A DNA stretch of 64,000 nt from Purpureocillium takamizusanense (taxonomy: Eukaryota > Ascomycota > Sordariomycetes > Hypocreales > Ophiocordycipitaceae). Numbering within the stretch: the stretch's first letter is position 1; each line of letters starts with the position of its first letter. The stretch covers positions 1,674,001 through 1,738,000 of the forward strand of contig NC_063068.1 of the NCBI RefSeq assembly GCF_022605165.1. The letters are read 5' to 3'. Positions 43,559 through 54,978 of this stretch are shown piece after piece. Position numbers and translations under genes: made by a program. Under the pieces are notes generated by a model that worked only from the letters and a program-made list of their open reading frames with translations, was not told where the DNA came from and searched no databases.

Positions 43559-45916
43559 CTACGACGCCTCAAAGACGGCAACGCAAGCGCCAAAGGTACT
43601 CCTGTTTTCTTCGTCCTTGGCTGCGACTGCACCGTCGAGCGTGATCATGGCAACACTAGCCTTAGTCGTGATGCCGAACAGCTCCACGGCCGACCTGTCA
43701 ATCGCCACCATGTTCTCCTGGCAGTTGTTGGCGGGAACACACGTCTGGTCGTAGTTGTCAAAGAAGCTGTAAAGGCCTCCGCCGTAGACAAAGATGTCCT
43801 TGGAGTCCTGGATGCGCAAGCCCCAGGTGCGAGCACACGTCTTGGACGTGCACTTGGAAAAGTCGGGGTCCGAGTACTTGGCATTCACCTTGAACGGCAC
43901 GTTGGCATCGGGGTTGCCCTGGAAGTAGGCCGTCTCCGTCTGGATAAGCGCCATGTATACGTTCTGCGCCTTGTTCAACTGGTAGTTGGACAGCACGCTG
44001 TGCTCAGACGAGGTTCCCCAGAGCCATGCGCCCTTGGTGCTCTCGATCAAGATGCCGCGGCCGTTGTAAATGTTGATCTGATTGTGGTCGGACAGGTCAA
44101 GCTCGTGGTCAGAGACCCAAGCCCAAACATTCTCGAGGTAGGGGCTGGCGGAGGATGTGATGTGCAGCAGCATGAAGGCACCAATGCACTCGGGTTTGGC
44201 CTGAGTCTGCTCTTTGGGGGTCTTGCTGCATTTGTTGGACTGCAGCTGAGTGCCCGCAGAGCCACCCACGCGGAAGTGCACGTCCCAAAGTCCGGCGGCG
44301 CCCTTGGACTGACCGGCAACGTTGAATTCCATGAGAATGGCACCGGGCTGAGGGCCTAGCGTCTCGAACATGAGGTCCTGCATCTCGACGGTGCCCACAT
44401 CGCCAGGCTGGCCGACCTGGAACACAGGCCTGGGATTGTCTTGGTCTTTGAAAGCCTTGTCACCGCCAGCCATGATGAGCGCCCAAATCTCGCCAACCAC
44501 TCTGACGTTCTTGGGAACCTTGACGGTGTCGGTAACGACGTAGGCGCCATGGGGAAAGTAGACAATCTCATCCGGACTGACGCTGTCGAAGATTGCCTGC
44601 AAAGCGGCAGTGTCGTCAGACTTGCCGTCGCCTTTAGCTCCCTTGTCCTTGACCGAGATGAACTTGGAAGCCGGCACGTCGCCGTACTGGGGCTTGCTCT
44701 TGGTGAAAATTCTGCCACTGTCGTCGGTAAGAGCTGCAGGCTTGGCTACCGGCTGGCGTTCGGCCTGTACAGCCTCGCCTTTGGTGCCCTTGTACGCGCG
44801 ACCCTGGACCCAGGAAGCGACGAGCTGGTTGCCTTCCAGGCGTGTCTCGCCGGTGCCGCCATTCTTGACAGCAACGGGGACGTTGGACGTCATGTCGACA
44901 TTGTCGAGGATGAGGGTGCCATTGGTACCCGTCTGGTCTTTGTCATAGACAGTGATGATGCCGACGGGAGTGTTGGCAATGGTGCTGTCCAGGAGGAGTA
45001 CAGAGCCAACGGTCTGAGCGCCGTTGTCGCTTTGGGACATGTCGATGCCGACACCGCAGTCCTTGATGGAGATTCCATGGAAGGTCCAGGCCCAGTTCCA
45101 CTGCAGTTGCACAGCCTTGTTGCACTTGTTGAACCGGAGGTTGCGAGTGGTGAACTGCTGGTTGCCGAAGAAGGCTCCCAGCGCACCACCGTTGAAGGTG
45201 AGGTCCGTCATGAAGCCACCAGAGCCGTTCTCCATGAAGATACCCTGCTGCTTGTTGTCTTGGCTGGTGTCCTCGATCATGTTGAACTCGATGTTCTGCA
45301 GGGACGTAGCTTGTGCCACCTGCCAGTGAATGCCCGTACCGGTGGTCTTGGGCTGGCCGGTGAGGTCGATCTTGAAGTTCCGAACCTGGCGGAAGAAGTT
45401 GTTCTGGTTTGTGAACCAGTTACCTCCAGTGCTATTGTAAGGGTTTGAGTCAATGACAGCGATGCCTTGAAAGTTGGCGGCGGCCTTCAGAACTGGAACT
45501 GAGTTGAAGTCACCAATGAGCTGCGTGTAATAGTAGGCGACGATGGGTTTGGAGACGAGATAAGTGCCAGGCGGAAAGTAGACGATGGCGGGGGTGACGG
45601 TGCTGGAGTCGCAGCCCTGTCCGCAGCGAGTTCCGTCGGTGATGGCGCTGTTGATGGCTGCGGTGTCGTCGGTGCTTCCATCTCCCTTGGCGCCGTAGTC
45701 CTTGACGCTGCGGAAGACCTTGTAGTCGCCCTGGCCGCCAAAAGCAACGGCACCCTGACGCTTGACGCCGGACATCCACCAGCCGGCGGCATCGGCATCG
45801 ACATCGGGGACATCCTTCTGGACGCTCGTCTTGGGCATGCACTTGCCGTCGGCGGGGAGGCAGAAGAGCTGAAGCGCCAGCACAGAGGCTGTAAGCAGGG
45901 TCGACAGCCCCATCAT
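43559..45916 (-). CDS. Secreted GH55 exo-beta-1,3-glucanase
   Basis: This is an intronless gene of 785 residues. The enzyme removes glucose from the non-reducing ends of beta-1,3-glucans in fungal cell walls. The N-terminus is a signal peptide (MMGLSTLLTASVLALQLF); two adjacent ATGs (45916, 45913) are equivalent. Two parallel beta-helix modules of the pectate-lyase-3 type each open with the family repeat: VKDYGAKGDGSTDDTAAI at about 70-87 and VKDKGAKGDGKSDDTAAL at about 425-442. Glu638 in WGTSSEHSVLSNYQ corresponds to the catalytic acid described for GH55 enzymes. Length and architecture are typical of Trichoderma BGN13.1-like enzymes. Together with the GH3 beta-glucosidase it could degrade glucan to glucose, either in self-wall turnover or in attack on other fungi. 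Confidence 0.95.
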   Translation of the reverse strand: MMGLSTLLTASVLALQLFCLPADGKCMPKTSVQKDVPDVDADAAGWWMSGVKRQGAVAFGGQGDYKVFRSVKDYGAKGDGSTDDTAAINSAITDGTRCGQGCDSSTVTPAIVYFPPGTYLVSKPIVAYYYTQLIGDFNSVPVLKAAANFQGIAVIDSNPYNSTGGNWFTNQNNFFRQVRNFKIDLTGQPKTTGTGIHWQVAQATSLQNIEFNMIEDTSQDNKQQGIFMENGSGGFMTDLTFNGGALGAFFGNQQFTTRNLRFNKCNKAVQLQWNWAWTFHGISIKDCGVGIDMSQSDNGAQTVGSVLLLDSTIANTPVGIITVYDKDQTGTNGTLILDNVDMTSNVPVAVKNGGTGETRLEGNQLVASWVQGRAYKGTKGEAVQAERQPVAKPAALTDDSGRIFTKSKPQYGDVPASKFISVKDKGAKGDGKSDDTAALQAIFDSVSPDEIVYFPHGAYVVTDTVKVPKNVRVVGEIWALIMAGGDKAFKDQDNPRPVFQVGQPGDVGTVEMQDLMFETLGPQPGAILMEFNVAGQSKGAAGLWDVHFRVGGSAGTQLQSNKCSKTPKEQTQAKPECIGAFMLLHITSSASPYLENVWAWVSDHELDLSDHNQINIYNGRGILIESTKGAWLWGTSSEHSVLSNYQLNKAQNVYMALIQTETAYFQGNPDANVPFKVNAKYSDPDFSKCTSKTCARTWGLRIQDSKDIFVYGGGLYSFFDNYDQTCVPANNCQENMVAIDRSAVELFGITTKASVAMITLDGAVAAKDEENRSTFGACVAVFEAS

Positions 45917-48900
45917 GACGAGGAAGCACGTGTTTCGCGGAGCAGTCTTTGTTGGATGACGGTGTTGCCCAGTGGCGAGCTTGGATTGGACGGTATGTTA
46001 GCTGTGTACAAGACGCGCTTGAGACTGAAAGACAGATCAAGCCGGCTCGAATGAAAGAAGAATGACGAGAGAGGTAGTCTGAGAAGAGCGATGGGGGTGG
46101 GTGAACGGGTCGAGTAAGTGGGAGAGCTGGGCTATTTAAGGGTTGAACAATTGGGCAGTGAACAACAATTGGGTGGTGAATATGCCTGTCAATGGGATCT
46201 GGTCCAGACGATGAGACGAACAATAGGGGCAAGGCGCAAGTCAGCTCGTTCAGGGCACATCGGGGCAAGTCCCGGCCGCGCGAGCCTCTCAGCATAGTGT
46301 AGGTGCGACTTCGCCAACTGCCTTGCAGATCTTGGATTGGGGGGGTGAGGGGGATGGGGATGGTCGGCTGTGGTGTATGCGGGTTGGGGTAACATGTCAT
46401 GAGGCACGCGGGCAAGCAGCATCACGCTCCACGGGGTAGCGTTGCAGTCACTCACCCTCAAGAAAGCCGCGATGTCGCCGAGATAGTAAATAGGGCCCTG
46501 AGGGTTCCCTGCTACCTTTATTTCGCGGAAACGCGGCGCGCAACCGTCGGCGTCGGCGTAGGCGAAATGTGGCGGCGGTGGTGATTTAGATGGCCGCGAC
46601 GGTAGCGTTTGGGTGCGGTGTGACACGCAACAAAGGAGCGGCTTGCGCTTGCAGTGGGCGCCGTCGATGTAGAAGGGAACAGCACGTCAGAGAGTGCGAG
46701 AGATGAAAGAATGGGACGAAGAAGAAGAAGCTCGTTTAAGCGAGCAAGAAGCTGGGCAGCAGCGTAGCAAGGATGAAGAAGCCCGAGCAAGGTAGGTAGG
46801 TAAGGTAGGGACAAGATGGACAATAACAACAACACGCAAGCCGCGGGATGGGCGAGACGAAGAAGTGCAAGACGTGCTCGCACGTACTTGTAAGGCAAAG
46901 CACTAGCAGGCAGAAACAGAGAGTGAGTGAGGGGAACGGGGTGAAAGAAGGCGCGACCGAGGGCAGGAATGAAGGGCAACTTTGCGGGAAGGCGCAATTA
47001 TACTCGGTCCCCTCATCCATCTGCCCGCCCGCCTGCTTTTCTTTGCCTGCTTCGCTGGTACTAGGTAACTGACCAAGGTAAAGTAGTCAAGGTAGGTTAG
47101 GTTGGGCAGGCCGCTCGAGCCCTCCCACCACCGACTGACTCTTTCCCGCTGCCACCCTCGGCCATGTTCTCCCACCTGCTGCGGAGCAGTGTCGAGAAGC
47201 GGGTTTCATGCACCGAGCCAAGCAATAGCAAGCACGCAGCGCGAGCAGAAGCAGCAGCAGCAGCAGCAGAGGGGGCGTTCTCGTCTTGGGTATGCGCGTC
47301 CAAACCTTGGCCCAGCGATCCAGGTAGGTTACGATCTCCGGCTCGCATCCACACCCGCCCTCGCCTCGGGCACACACGCGCGCGCGCAACACACGATACG
47401 TATTATTATGGCGGGGGGAGGAGGACGTGTAAAGCACATGTACGGGGTGATTAGTGCGTAGGTACGTACCCCTTTGGTCGTCAGTGGCATTGCCCAAGCG
47501 CCGCTGCCACTGCCACTGCCACTGCCACTGCCATTCCCGTTCCGCAGCTGGTGCTCCAGCTGTTGCTGCTGCTGCTGATGCGGCTGGCCCCAAGGGCACG
47601 GGCGCCGGGACATTGAGCCGCCAAGCGACGGTGGGGCCGCGCCCTTGGACAGGAACGCATCCACTTGATTGGCTCGCGACGTCTCTGGCGAGCCTGTTTC
47701 AGACATGACGGCCGTCGAGGCCACGAGCGGCTTCCAATGCGTGCGTGCGTGCGTGCGTGGATGGGTGTCGATGCCCCAGTCCAGCAATCCTGGCCCTGCT
47801 GGCTGGCTGGCTGACTGGCTAACCCGGCCCTCGACTCCTTTTTTCGTGGCTGCCCGTCGAGCCGGGGCCTTGACTTCTTTGCTTGGCGTCAGTGCTCGGT
47901 GGCGCCACCCGCGCTGTGCTTTTTTGCGCACGTCGATAGACAGGGTGCCCGTACTTGACCTCGTATGATTCCCCAGCAAGTCGGGGCAGTCTAACCCATG
48001 TGCGTGCGAGCTGAGCGACAAGTGTCGACGCGATCGAGGCAAGGCTGCAATAGTCGCCAGTTGCTTTGGTTCTTTCTCTCCGGGTACGTAGTCGCGCGCG
48101 CGGATGTTTCCCCTTTGCGGCCGTCGAGGAGGGGTCCCCCAAAGATCCGGAGCTGCGCCGGTGCCAAGTTCCAGGGGCTGGTGCCGATGCTGGTGTGGTG
48201 GTGCTGAATGGCAGCCGCGACTCCCCGTTCGGTGCCGCGACGGTTCGATTCGTTGGAGGCCGACGTGGTGGTGGCCGTGGGCGGCGCTGTACCCGGCGAT
48301 CAGAGGATACTCCAAAACCGTCGTCGTCGTCGACTCGACCAGACCAGCGCCGGCGTCACGGATGAGTGAGCGACGAACGGGGGGTTTGTTGCGGTTGGGT
48401 AGGGAGGAGGGGGGTCCAGAAACGATGTTGTTTCTGGACAGTGAGCCGGGCCTGCGGCTGCAGTGCCCAACCCCAGGGGGAACCAGGCCAAGCTTGACTT
48501 GGTAGCTACCGCCCGCACCCTACCTATCTAGCGTCGTTTCACAGCCGGCGGCAATGCAGTGCCGGGCTGGTCGACGGCCGTTTTGTTTTCCTTGCTCTCG
48601 GCGCTATTCATTATATTACAGTACCCCTCGACAAAGCAGCAGCACAGCAAGCACCCTGCCTGCCTGCGGGAGTCGCGCCCGCGAGGGTTTCATTCGCACG
48701 AATGGCGGGACACCCAGTGCCTAGTGCCGTTGCGGCCTACCATTCTACCTATGTCGAGCCCCCAGACTTTTCCAGGTTGTTTTTAAGAGCAGGACGAGCG
48801 AGCGCTTCCAAGTTGCAGGGGTCCGCCAAGATGTGCTGCTACTAACTAATAAATGGTGCCAGTGGTGCCAGTCAGTGCTCGGTGGCGGGTTTGATAGGTA

Positions 48901-51900
48901 CTACCTACCTTATTTAGTGGGTGGGCTTTTTCGCTGCTGGCACCACGGATGGTGAGACTCTGGATCTATGCAAAGCCCAGCACATTCCAAGCATTTCCCA
49001 ATAACGCGCTCACGCTTCACTTTCTAGATGATCCAAGTAACCAACAAGATTGTGCCGACGAGACACTGACATCATCGGCGTGTCAGCAAGCGCCAAGGCT
49101 CCCCTCCCCACGATGCTCCTCCCTCCCACTTCCCGGCCCTCGTAAGCCCTCAGGTTCGGTACGCCTTTTTGGAACCCAAGCCCCGTGACCATGGATGATC
49201 CCCTCATGCTTAGCGGTGTATTTTAGGTACGTAGGATGCGTAGTACATATATATGCACATCACCTCATCGTAGATTACCGACGTTGAGCCCGCAGGACCC
49301 AGGCCAAGATCCCAGGTATACGTACAGTATCCGTGAGCCCATGCTCATGGGGGATATTTTTGGTTGGAAATTCCACTCGTGCATGGAAATTTCCACGGCT
49401 ACAGCTACAGGGACGCGAGTCGATAATCGTATGCACGAATACGTAGTACATACACTACGTCTAGTAGTACTTACAGTATCACCTCGGTCGTCTCCGTCCC
49501 AAGTGTCGCGCGTCACACGGCACGTCGATTGTCATTGCGATCGTCGCTGATGAGGAACCACTGTGCTGCAGCGAAACAGCATCCTCTCCTCTTAGTAGTT
49601 ACTCATCATGGGGAGCATGAGAGAGCCCCTCCATCCCGTTTCGTGTCCCATTCCAGCCGCAGATCATCTGCATCGAGCACCGCAAGAACGCGCATCCCAT
49701 CTTGCCGATTCGGTTCGGGCCCGTGGACGGGGGGGTGACCAACAAGGGAGAGGGAAAAGGGTTGCGAGGCGAGGGTAGGGTAGGGGCGCCGGCCACCGGC
49801 TGCTGCTCCCCTCACGTTTAGCTGCCGTGGATACACACGTCTCACCGTCGTTGTGCCGGCCACCCAACACGCAGCAGATCCAGCTTGAGTAGTGTGTTGC
49901 GCGCACGCTTTTACATCTTGTGGCACGTCCACGTGCTTTTCATGGTGCAAATATCTCCCAGCATCTCACTATACTTTACCATCTGGGTACAAACGTGCTT
50001 CTTCCTACGGGTAGTCTCCCTCCGACCCAAGGCATCGCATCGGTTCGACTCGCACGAGACGATGACAGTGAGTCTGCCCCAGCCGGTCAGAGCGTCGTCC
50101 CCCCAAAACTCTGAAGCAGCATCGCCACATCAGACGTCGGTCGGTCGGTTCTGGACGCGCGCACAAGGCACATGGCCGGTCGATCGGTCGGTCGGTCCGG
50201 CCGAGTCGTGCCACCGGCACCCGGCCTTGAGAACCGCATTTGCCATACAGTAGTACAGTACCGTTTCCGTTGCTTCGAAGGGTTCGTTTGTTTTCTCTGA
50301 CATTTTCTCGCCCGGCCATGAATCGTGTTTGACGCTTGTTGGGTGCAACCGGCATCCGAAGCTTGTCGCGTCTGACTGAGCAGGTGGTGCATAACCCTCT
50401 TTCTGTTCAAGGCCAAGAACACACCCTCCCCCCTCTCCCTCCCTTCCATCTGCATCCTACTATCAGTGGCCCCGAAGAACTGCCAGTGACTTCCTACTCC
50501 GTATGCCCTTGTGGTGGTACCTTGCATTGCTACTGCCAGTGCTAGGTAGGTATTGACTGCTGCCACCCTGCGTGCCCCGCAGTGGAAGCTGCTCGATGGT
50601 GCGGGGAAGAGTCCATATCGAGTCGATAGACGTCCGCCCTGCGAGGCACTTGCATGCGTGCACATGCACATGCACATGCGCATGAGCCTGTGACGTCCTC
50701 CATGATGGGGGGAGGGAGGAGAGCCTCAGGCTCTTCTTTCTTCTTGTCCAAGACGACCCCACGATATCGCACAGCACGACATCATCTCGCAAAAAGCTTC
50801 GGCTCCACGCTGCATCCACTTTCACTATCTGCTCCGTACGTTACTGCGGTCACCATCATTCCGGCTGCGGGCGAAGCTCCAGGCAATGTCCACGCAAAGA
50901 CGACGACGATCGGGGGAAAGAAGCTTCCATCGTCCCATCTTTCCTTCCCACCGCCAGCCACCTTCGAACCTCTCTGCTGCTCCACAGAAAACCCACGCAC
51001 CCAGCAGCGGGCCGTCCGTCAGGCAGTTAGTTGCTGGGGACCGACGCGGCCTCGTCTCGGCCAAACCCGTGCGCCTCACTCCCCTCCCCCCCCCCATACA
51101 TCCATCCTCCCCTTCTTGACGGCCTGCGCGATCGGCACTGGCGACAAGGTCAGGTCAGGTCCGTCACGGCGGCGCCAAGCATCACCACACCTGCAGGGCC
51201 CGTCACCTGAGCCCCCCCCCCCCCCCCATCCCCTCACCGACGAGACCGCCCTCTTTCTCATGTTGATGAGGCGCAAACCTTGGCCCCAGCGTCCCGCGAG
51301 ACGGGCGGCCATCCCGTCTGTCCTGCCCCGTGAAGCTATGCCAAGCTGCCGGCTCCTCGTGCTCCCCCCTCCCCCCCCCCCGGGGGCGTGTCACTCCTGT
51401 GCGTACAAAGTACATACAACCATGCATGAAAGTTGCTTGCCTTGCGCCGCCCGCCCTCCTCGCGTCCGGGTCGGGTCCCTTGCCCCCCGCCTTCTCAACA
51501 CATGGGACAAGTCGTCGCCAGTAGTAATGAACGGAAAGGCAGCTCCTCGGCCAAATGCGAGCTATCCGGCCAGCTTTCGGGCGGCTTTTGCATGGGCTCT
51601 CTCTCTCGTCTTGTAGGCCATGCGTCGACGCTCCGTATATGCTCGGCTCCACACGAAGCAGTCCATACGTGGTCGAGGTGTTCATGCCGTAGATCGGGAC
51701 GCTGAAAGAAGCGCCTCCCATCATCGGCAACGTTACCGCCAACACGGGCACGCAAGCCATCCCACGTAAGGAGGAACCATTCGCAGCTCCGTCGCCAGCA
51801 GCCATCCTGTGCTCCAAGTTGTTGTTTTCTCATGCCGGACCAGCCCGCATAGCTACGTATCCGAACCAGCTCCGGCCCTTTACGGGGACGGACGCAAAGG

Positions 51901-52773
51901 CGACGGAGTCAAGAAACACCCCCCCCTTGTTGAGAGCCACTCACTCACTGCCCTCGCCGACCGGCTTCCGGTAAACAAAGTGCACGGTGGGTGGCGGCTT
52001 TCGGCACTCAGAAACAAAAAACCTACGTCAGTCGGTCTCTTCCGTGGGCACGGCTCTCATACGGGCCTCTGATGCCCTCGTATCGTGGCATCCTTGTGGG
52101 GCGGTGAAGTCCCAGACCAGGCTGGTAATAGAGGACCGCATATACGTGCGCATGCAGGGGGTTGTGCTTGTGCCTGTGGTGGTATGTGCTGGAACCAAAG
52201 GCGAATCCCAAGCAGGCATCATGCAAAGACAACCGGCATCCATCAGCAGCGCGGCGCCGGAACAGGAACGCGCCCGAATAATCCCAGCGTAGCGTGGCAT
52301 CATCGCATCCAGGTGCAGATGGTGGTCCATTGTCTCCGTACCGGAGCGGAGAACTTCGCACGATGCCTAAGAACCACACTGTGCAGAGCTGCCTGTACAA
52401 GTCGTTTACCATTCATTCCCTTACAGGGGTCTGCTCTACATACGCCGGCCAAAAGATGCCCCAGTTTGAAACCAATGCCAGAACCCGTGTCCGCTACCCA
52501 TATCTATGCCAAGCTCCAGAAGAAAAGAATAAACATAATGAGAAGCAGAAAACCATGTCCGATTACATGCTCATGGCTGATGACGTCGCCGAAACCAAGT
52601 CAGACCCTTGCAGTTGCAAGTCCAACCTCCTGCACCAGGTGCCAACAACGCTGATGCTCTCCCCGCCAGCCCTAGCAGCATGGATGCAAAGCCAGGCAGG
52701 CATAGAAGGGCCGATGGCGTCGCGAGTATCACAGGCTCGCTTGCGTCGACGACGATCGTTAAAGCTCGTCTCG
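45917..52773. other. Largest gene-free interval (6.9 kb)
   Basis: The left end is the GH55 promoter, with a TTAAATAG element on the minus strand near 46133-46140, about 220 bp before the start. The rest has simple repeats: AGC units 47249-47268, TGCCAC units 47505-47530, GCGT units near 47740-47757, GCACAT units near 50660-50680 and poly-C at 51212-51227. Open frames are compositional. A possible short exon (47470-47706, minus) is discussed among rejected items. TACGTA palindromes recur near 47463, 49213 and 49440. Confidence 0.4.
51212..51227. repeat. Poly-C run (16)
   Basis: Sixteen consecutive Cs followed by ATCCCC. Confidence 0.9.
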
Positions 52774-54978
52774 TCAGATGAAACCCTTGGGGCCCATGGG
52801 CAGCCCAAAAGGGCCACTTTCCGGCCCGCCGCCCTCGAGCATCTCGATATTCTCCACGTCCGCTCCGAAGTCCATGATCAAGATCTTGGGGTCCTGCCCA
52901 GTACTGACTATGCGCCTATAGTCGCTCTTGGCGCTGAGGACCCAGCTGGCATGCCAGCGGGGAAAGTCGAGCTGCTGACGCCCCGTGGCCATGTCCCAGA
53001 CTTTGATGTCGGTGTCGTAGCTGCCGCTAATAAGCCGCCCGCTCACACTATCAATGTGCAGGCTCCGGACCAGATTATCGTGGGCGCGCATCTCCTTGAT
53101 GCACTCGCCAGTGTTGGCGTCCCAGATGCAAATGGTTTTGTCGTTACCCGCCGACGCCACGTACCGCCCGTCCTCGGAGTACTGCGAGCAAGCCAATCCC
53201 TTGGTGTGGCCGTCAAACTCCCGGATGTTCTTCCCCGTGTCAATGTTCCACAACTTGACCGTGGTGTCGCCAGAGCAGGACACGATGGTGTTGCCACGCA
53301 TCTGCACCGCATTGACGGGCCCCGTATGTCCACGTAGTTGGCGCAGTAGGGCTCCTGTCGCCCGGTCCCAGACGCAGATGCTAATGTCCTTGCTGCAGGT
53401 GACAATGTGCTTCTTATCGAATGCGAGATCGAGCACGGCCGCAGTGTGGTGGCGCAACCGGCGGATGGGTCGGTAGCCGTTGTTGATGTCGTACACGATG
53501 CATGTCGAATCCGACGACCCCGTCACAAGTATCTCGTCATCGTACTGTAAACAGAGGATGGAGGCCATGTGGTGCTCCGGCCACGAAACAAGCTGCGGTC
53601 GCGACTCTGCCACTCGAACATTCTCCGCGCCCATGGCGTAGTGGAACGGGATTCCTTCGAAGTCTTCCAGCAGCATGCCGCCATTAATGGCAGCCGGGGG
53701 TCCGATCACCAGCTTGCACTTGAGCGTGTGCATGTCCCAAACTCGTATCGTCTGATCACGGGATCCGGAGATTATCTTGTGCCTGGCGAATGTCAGTTTT
53801 GAGGGGAAGGGAAAATACTTTTGGGTATTGGGTACTCACTCGTCAAATTGCAAGCAATAGATGCTGTCCGAGTGCCCGTTGAGATAGGTTGGTCGGGCTC
53901 TGCCACTCCTCCATCGCAGGTTGAGTTCTTGTCGAGCCTGATAGATTTTCCTCCAGTCGTTCGATGGCAGTGCCAGAGGAATACCCAGGCCAGTTCCGGG
54001 CTGAACCGGTCCGCTGGTTGCGAATGTCGTCGTCATTTCGCGCAGGCAAGACTCTCTCCAAACGTGCTGGTTTTCGATGATCCTTTGCCAGTCACGGCAG
54101 ACGCGGCAGGCTCTCGTCAGGGCTGTAGCGTCCAAGAAAGACAGCGTGTGGATAGCAAGCTCGGCAGGCAGCATCGAAATGAAATTGAGTCTGCTGATGC
54201 GCGTGTCCTGCTGCGCCACGGCTGCATCGGCGTCATCCACCTCGATAGAGGGGACATTGACGGCAATTCCAATGCCGCTCTCTCGATCGTTGCCGTCTTC
54301 GCTCGACGGGGCACGTAGCCACTTAGTCTGAGAACCCTGTCTAGCGAAGAACTCGTTCTGCATGGCAGCGGAGGCCTTCGCCGCGGCGCCAGTGTGAGTG
54401 GGAATGACTGGAGGCTCGTTGCCCATCGCAGGAATCGGGAAGCTGGGTGACGTCGACGGATGCGCGTAGGATGGAGTCTCGTGAGGCAAGTCGAAGCCAC
54501 TTGTAGGTCTCGCATGGCGAAAGCTTGCGGCCTGTCGCAGCCGATTCCACGCATGTGCAGTGGCTGGTCTGATATGTGCGTGCCGCTGATCGTGAGCGGC
54601 ATCCTCGTGTGCGTGGGATGGCCGACGGTGCACAATGCCCTTGAGTGACAATGAGGCCCTGCGCAATATGCCCTTGAAAGTCCCGGATTCGCCATTGCTA
54701 TGTCCTTGAGGCGACCCATGGGGCGCTTCATGGCCCTCTGGACTGTCGTCGATGGCCATGTCGTTCAACTGTTCGTCTAGATTCCCGTGTGCGAAGAGTG
54801 ACGTCCGGGGTCGGTGCTTCACAAAAGACAGACTGAAGCTGCGAAACTGCCTGTTGCGAGGACTGCGCGCTGCCGACGCCCGGCGGTTTCGTTGCGTCGC
54901 AAAAGGTTGTTCCAGGTCGACAACCAACGTAGCTTCACGGGTCGCCGCCCATTCATTGACGGGATAGGACCTCGCCAT
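52774..54978 (-). CDS. F-box/WD40-repeat protein (SCF substrate receptor)
   Basis: Two exons (54978-53840 and 53782-52774) give 715 residues. The 57-nt intron joins QFDE to HKIISGS. F-box/WD40 proteins recruit phosphorylated substrates to Skp1-cullin-F-box ubiquitin ligases. The N-terminal 265 residues are Ser/His/Pro-rich and disordered. The F-box lies at about 266-310 (MLPAELAIHTLSFLDATALTRACRVCRDWQ). Seven WD repeats follow from about 362 to 685, with clear units such as GSRDQTIRVWD, GSSDSTCIVYD, CSKDISICVWD, CSGDTTVKLWN, AGNDKTICIWD and GSYDTDIKVWD. I chose the ATG at 54978 (MARSYPVNE); the frame continues to 55134 with Cys-rich sequence that looks like leader and gives a 767-residue alternative. 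Targets are unknown. Confidence 0.93.

Noticed and set aside
42798..43754. 318-residue plus-strand open frame across ncRNA element 3 and the GH55 3' end
   Set aside because: It includes translated poly-C and poly-T and is antisense to the glucanase. There is no domain.
47470..47706. Possible first exon on the minus strand starting MSETGSPETSRAN and ending at a GTACGTACC donor
   Set aside because: Codon quality is fair, but the exon is dominated by Gln and Gly-Ser repeats. I could not find a downstream exon that joins in frame with a good acceptor; the nearby WENMAEGGSGKE frame needs a different phase. Worth checking with RNA-seq.
48242..48252. GGTTCGATTCG, a near B box (also one near 50041)
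   Set aside because: No upstream element with AGCGAAG ends or T-run; probably chance.
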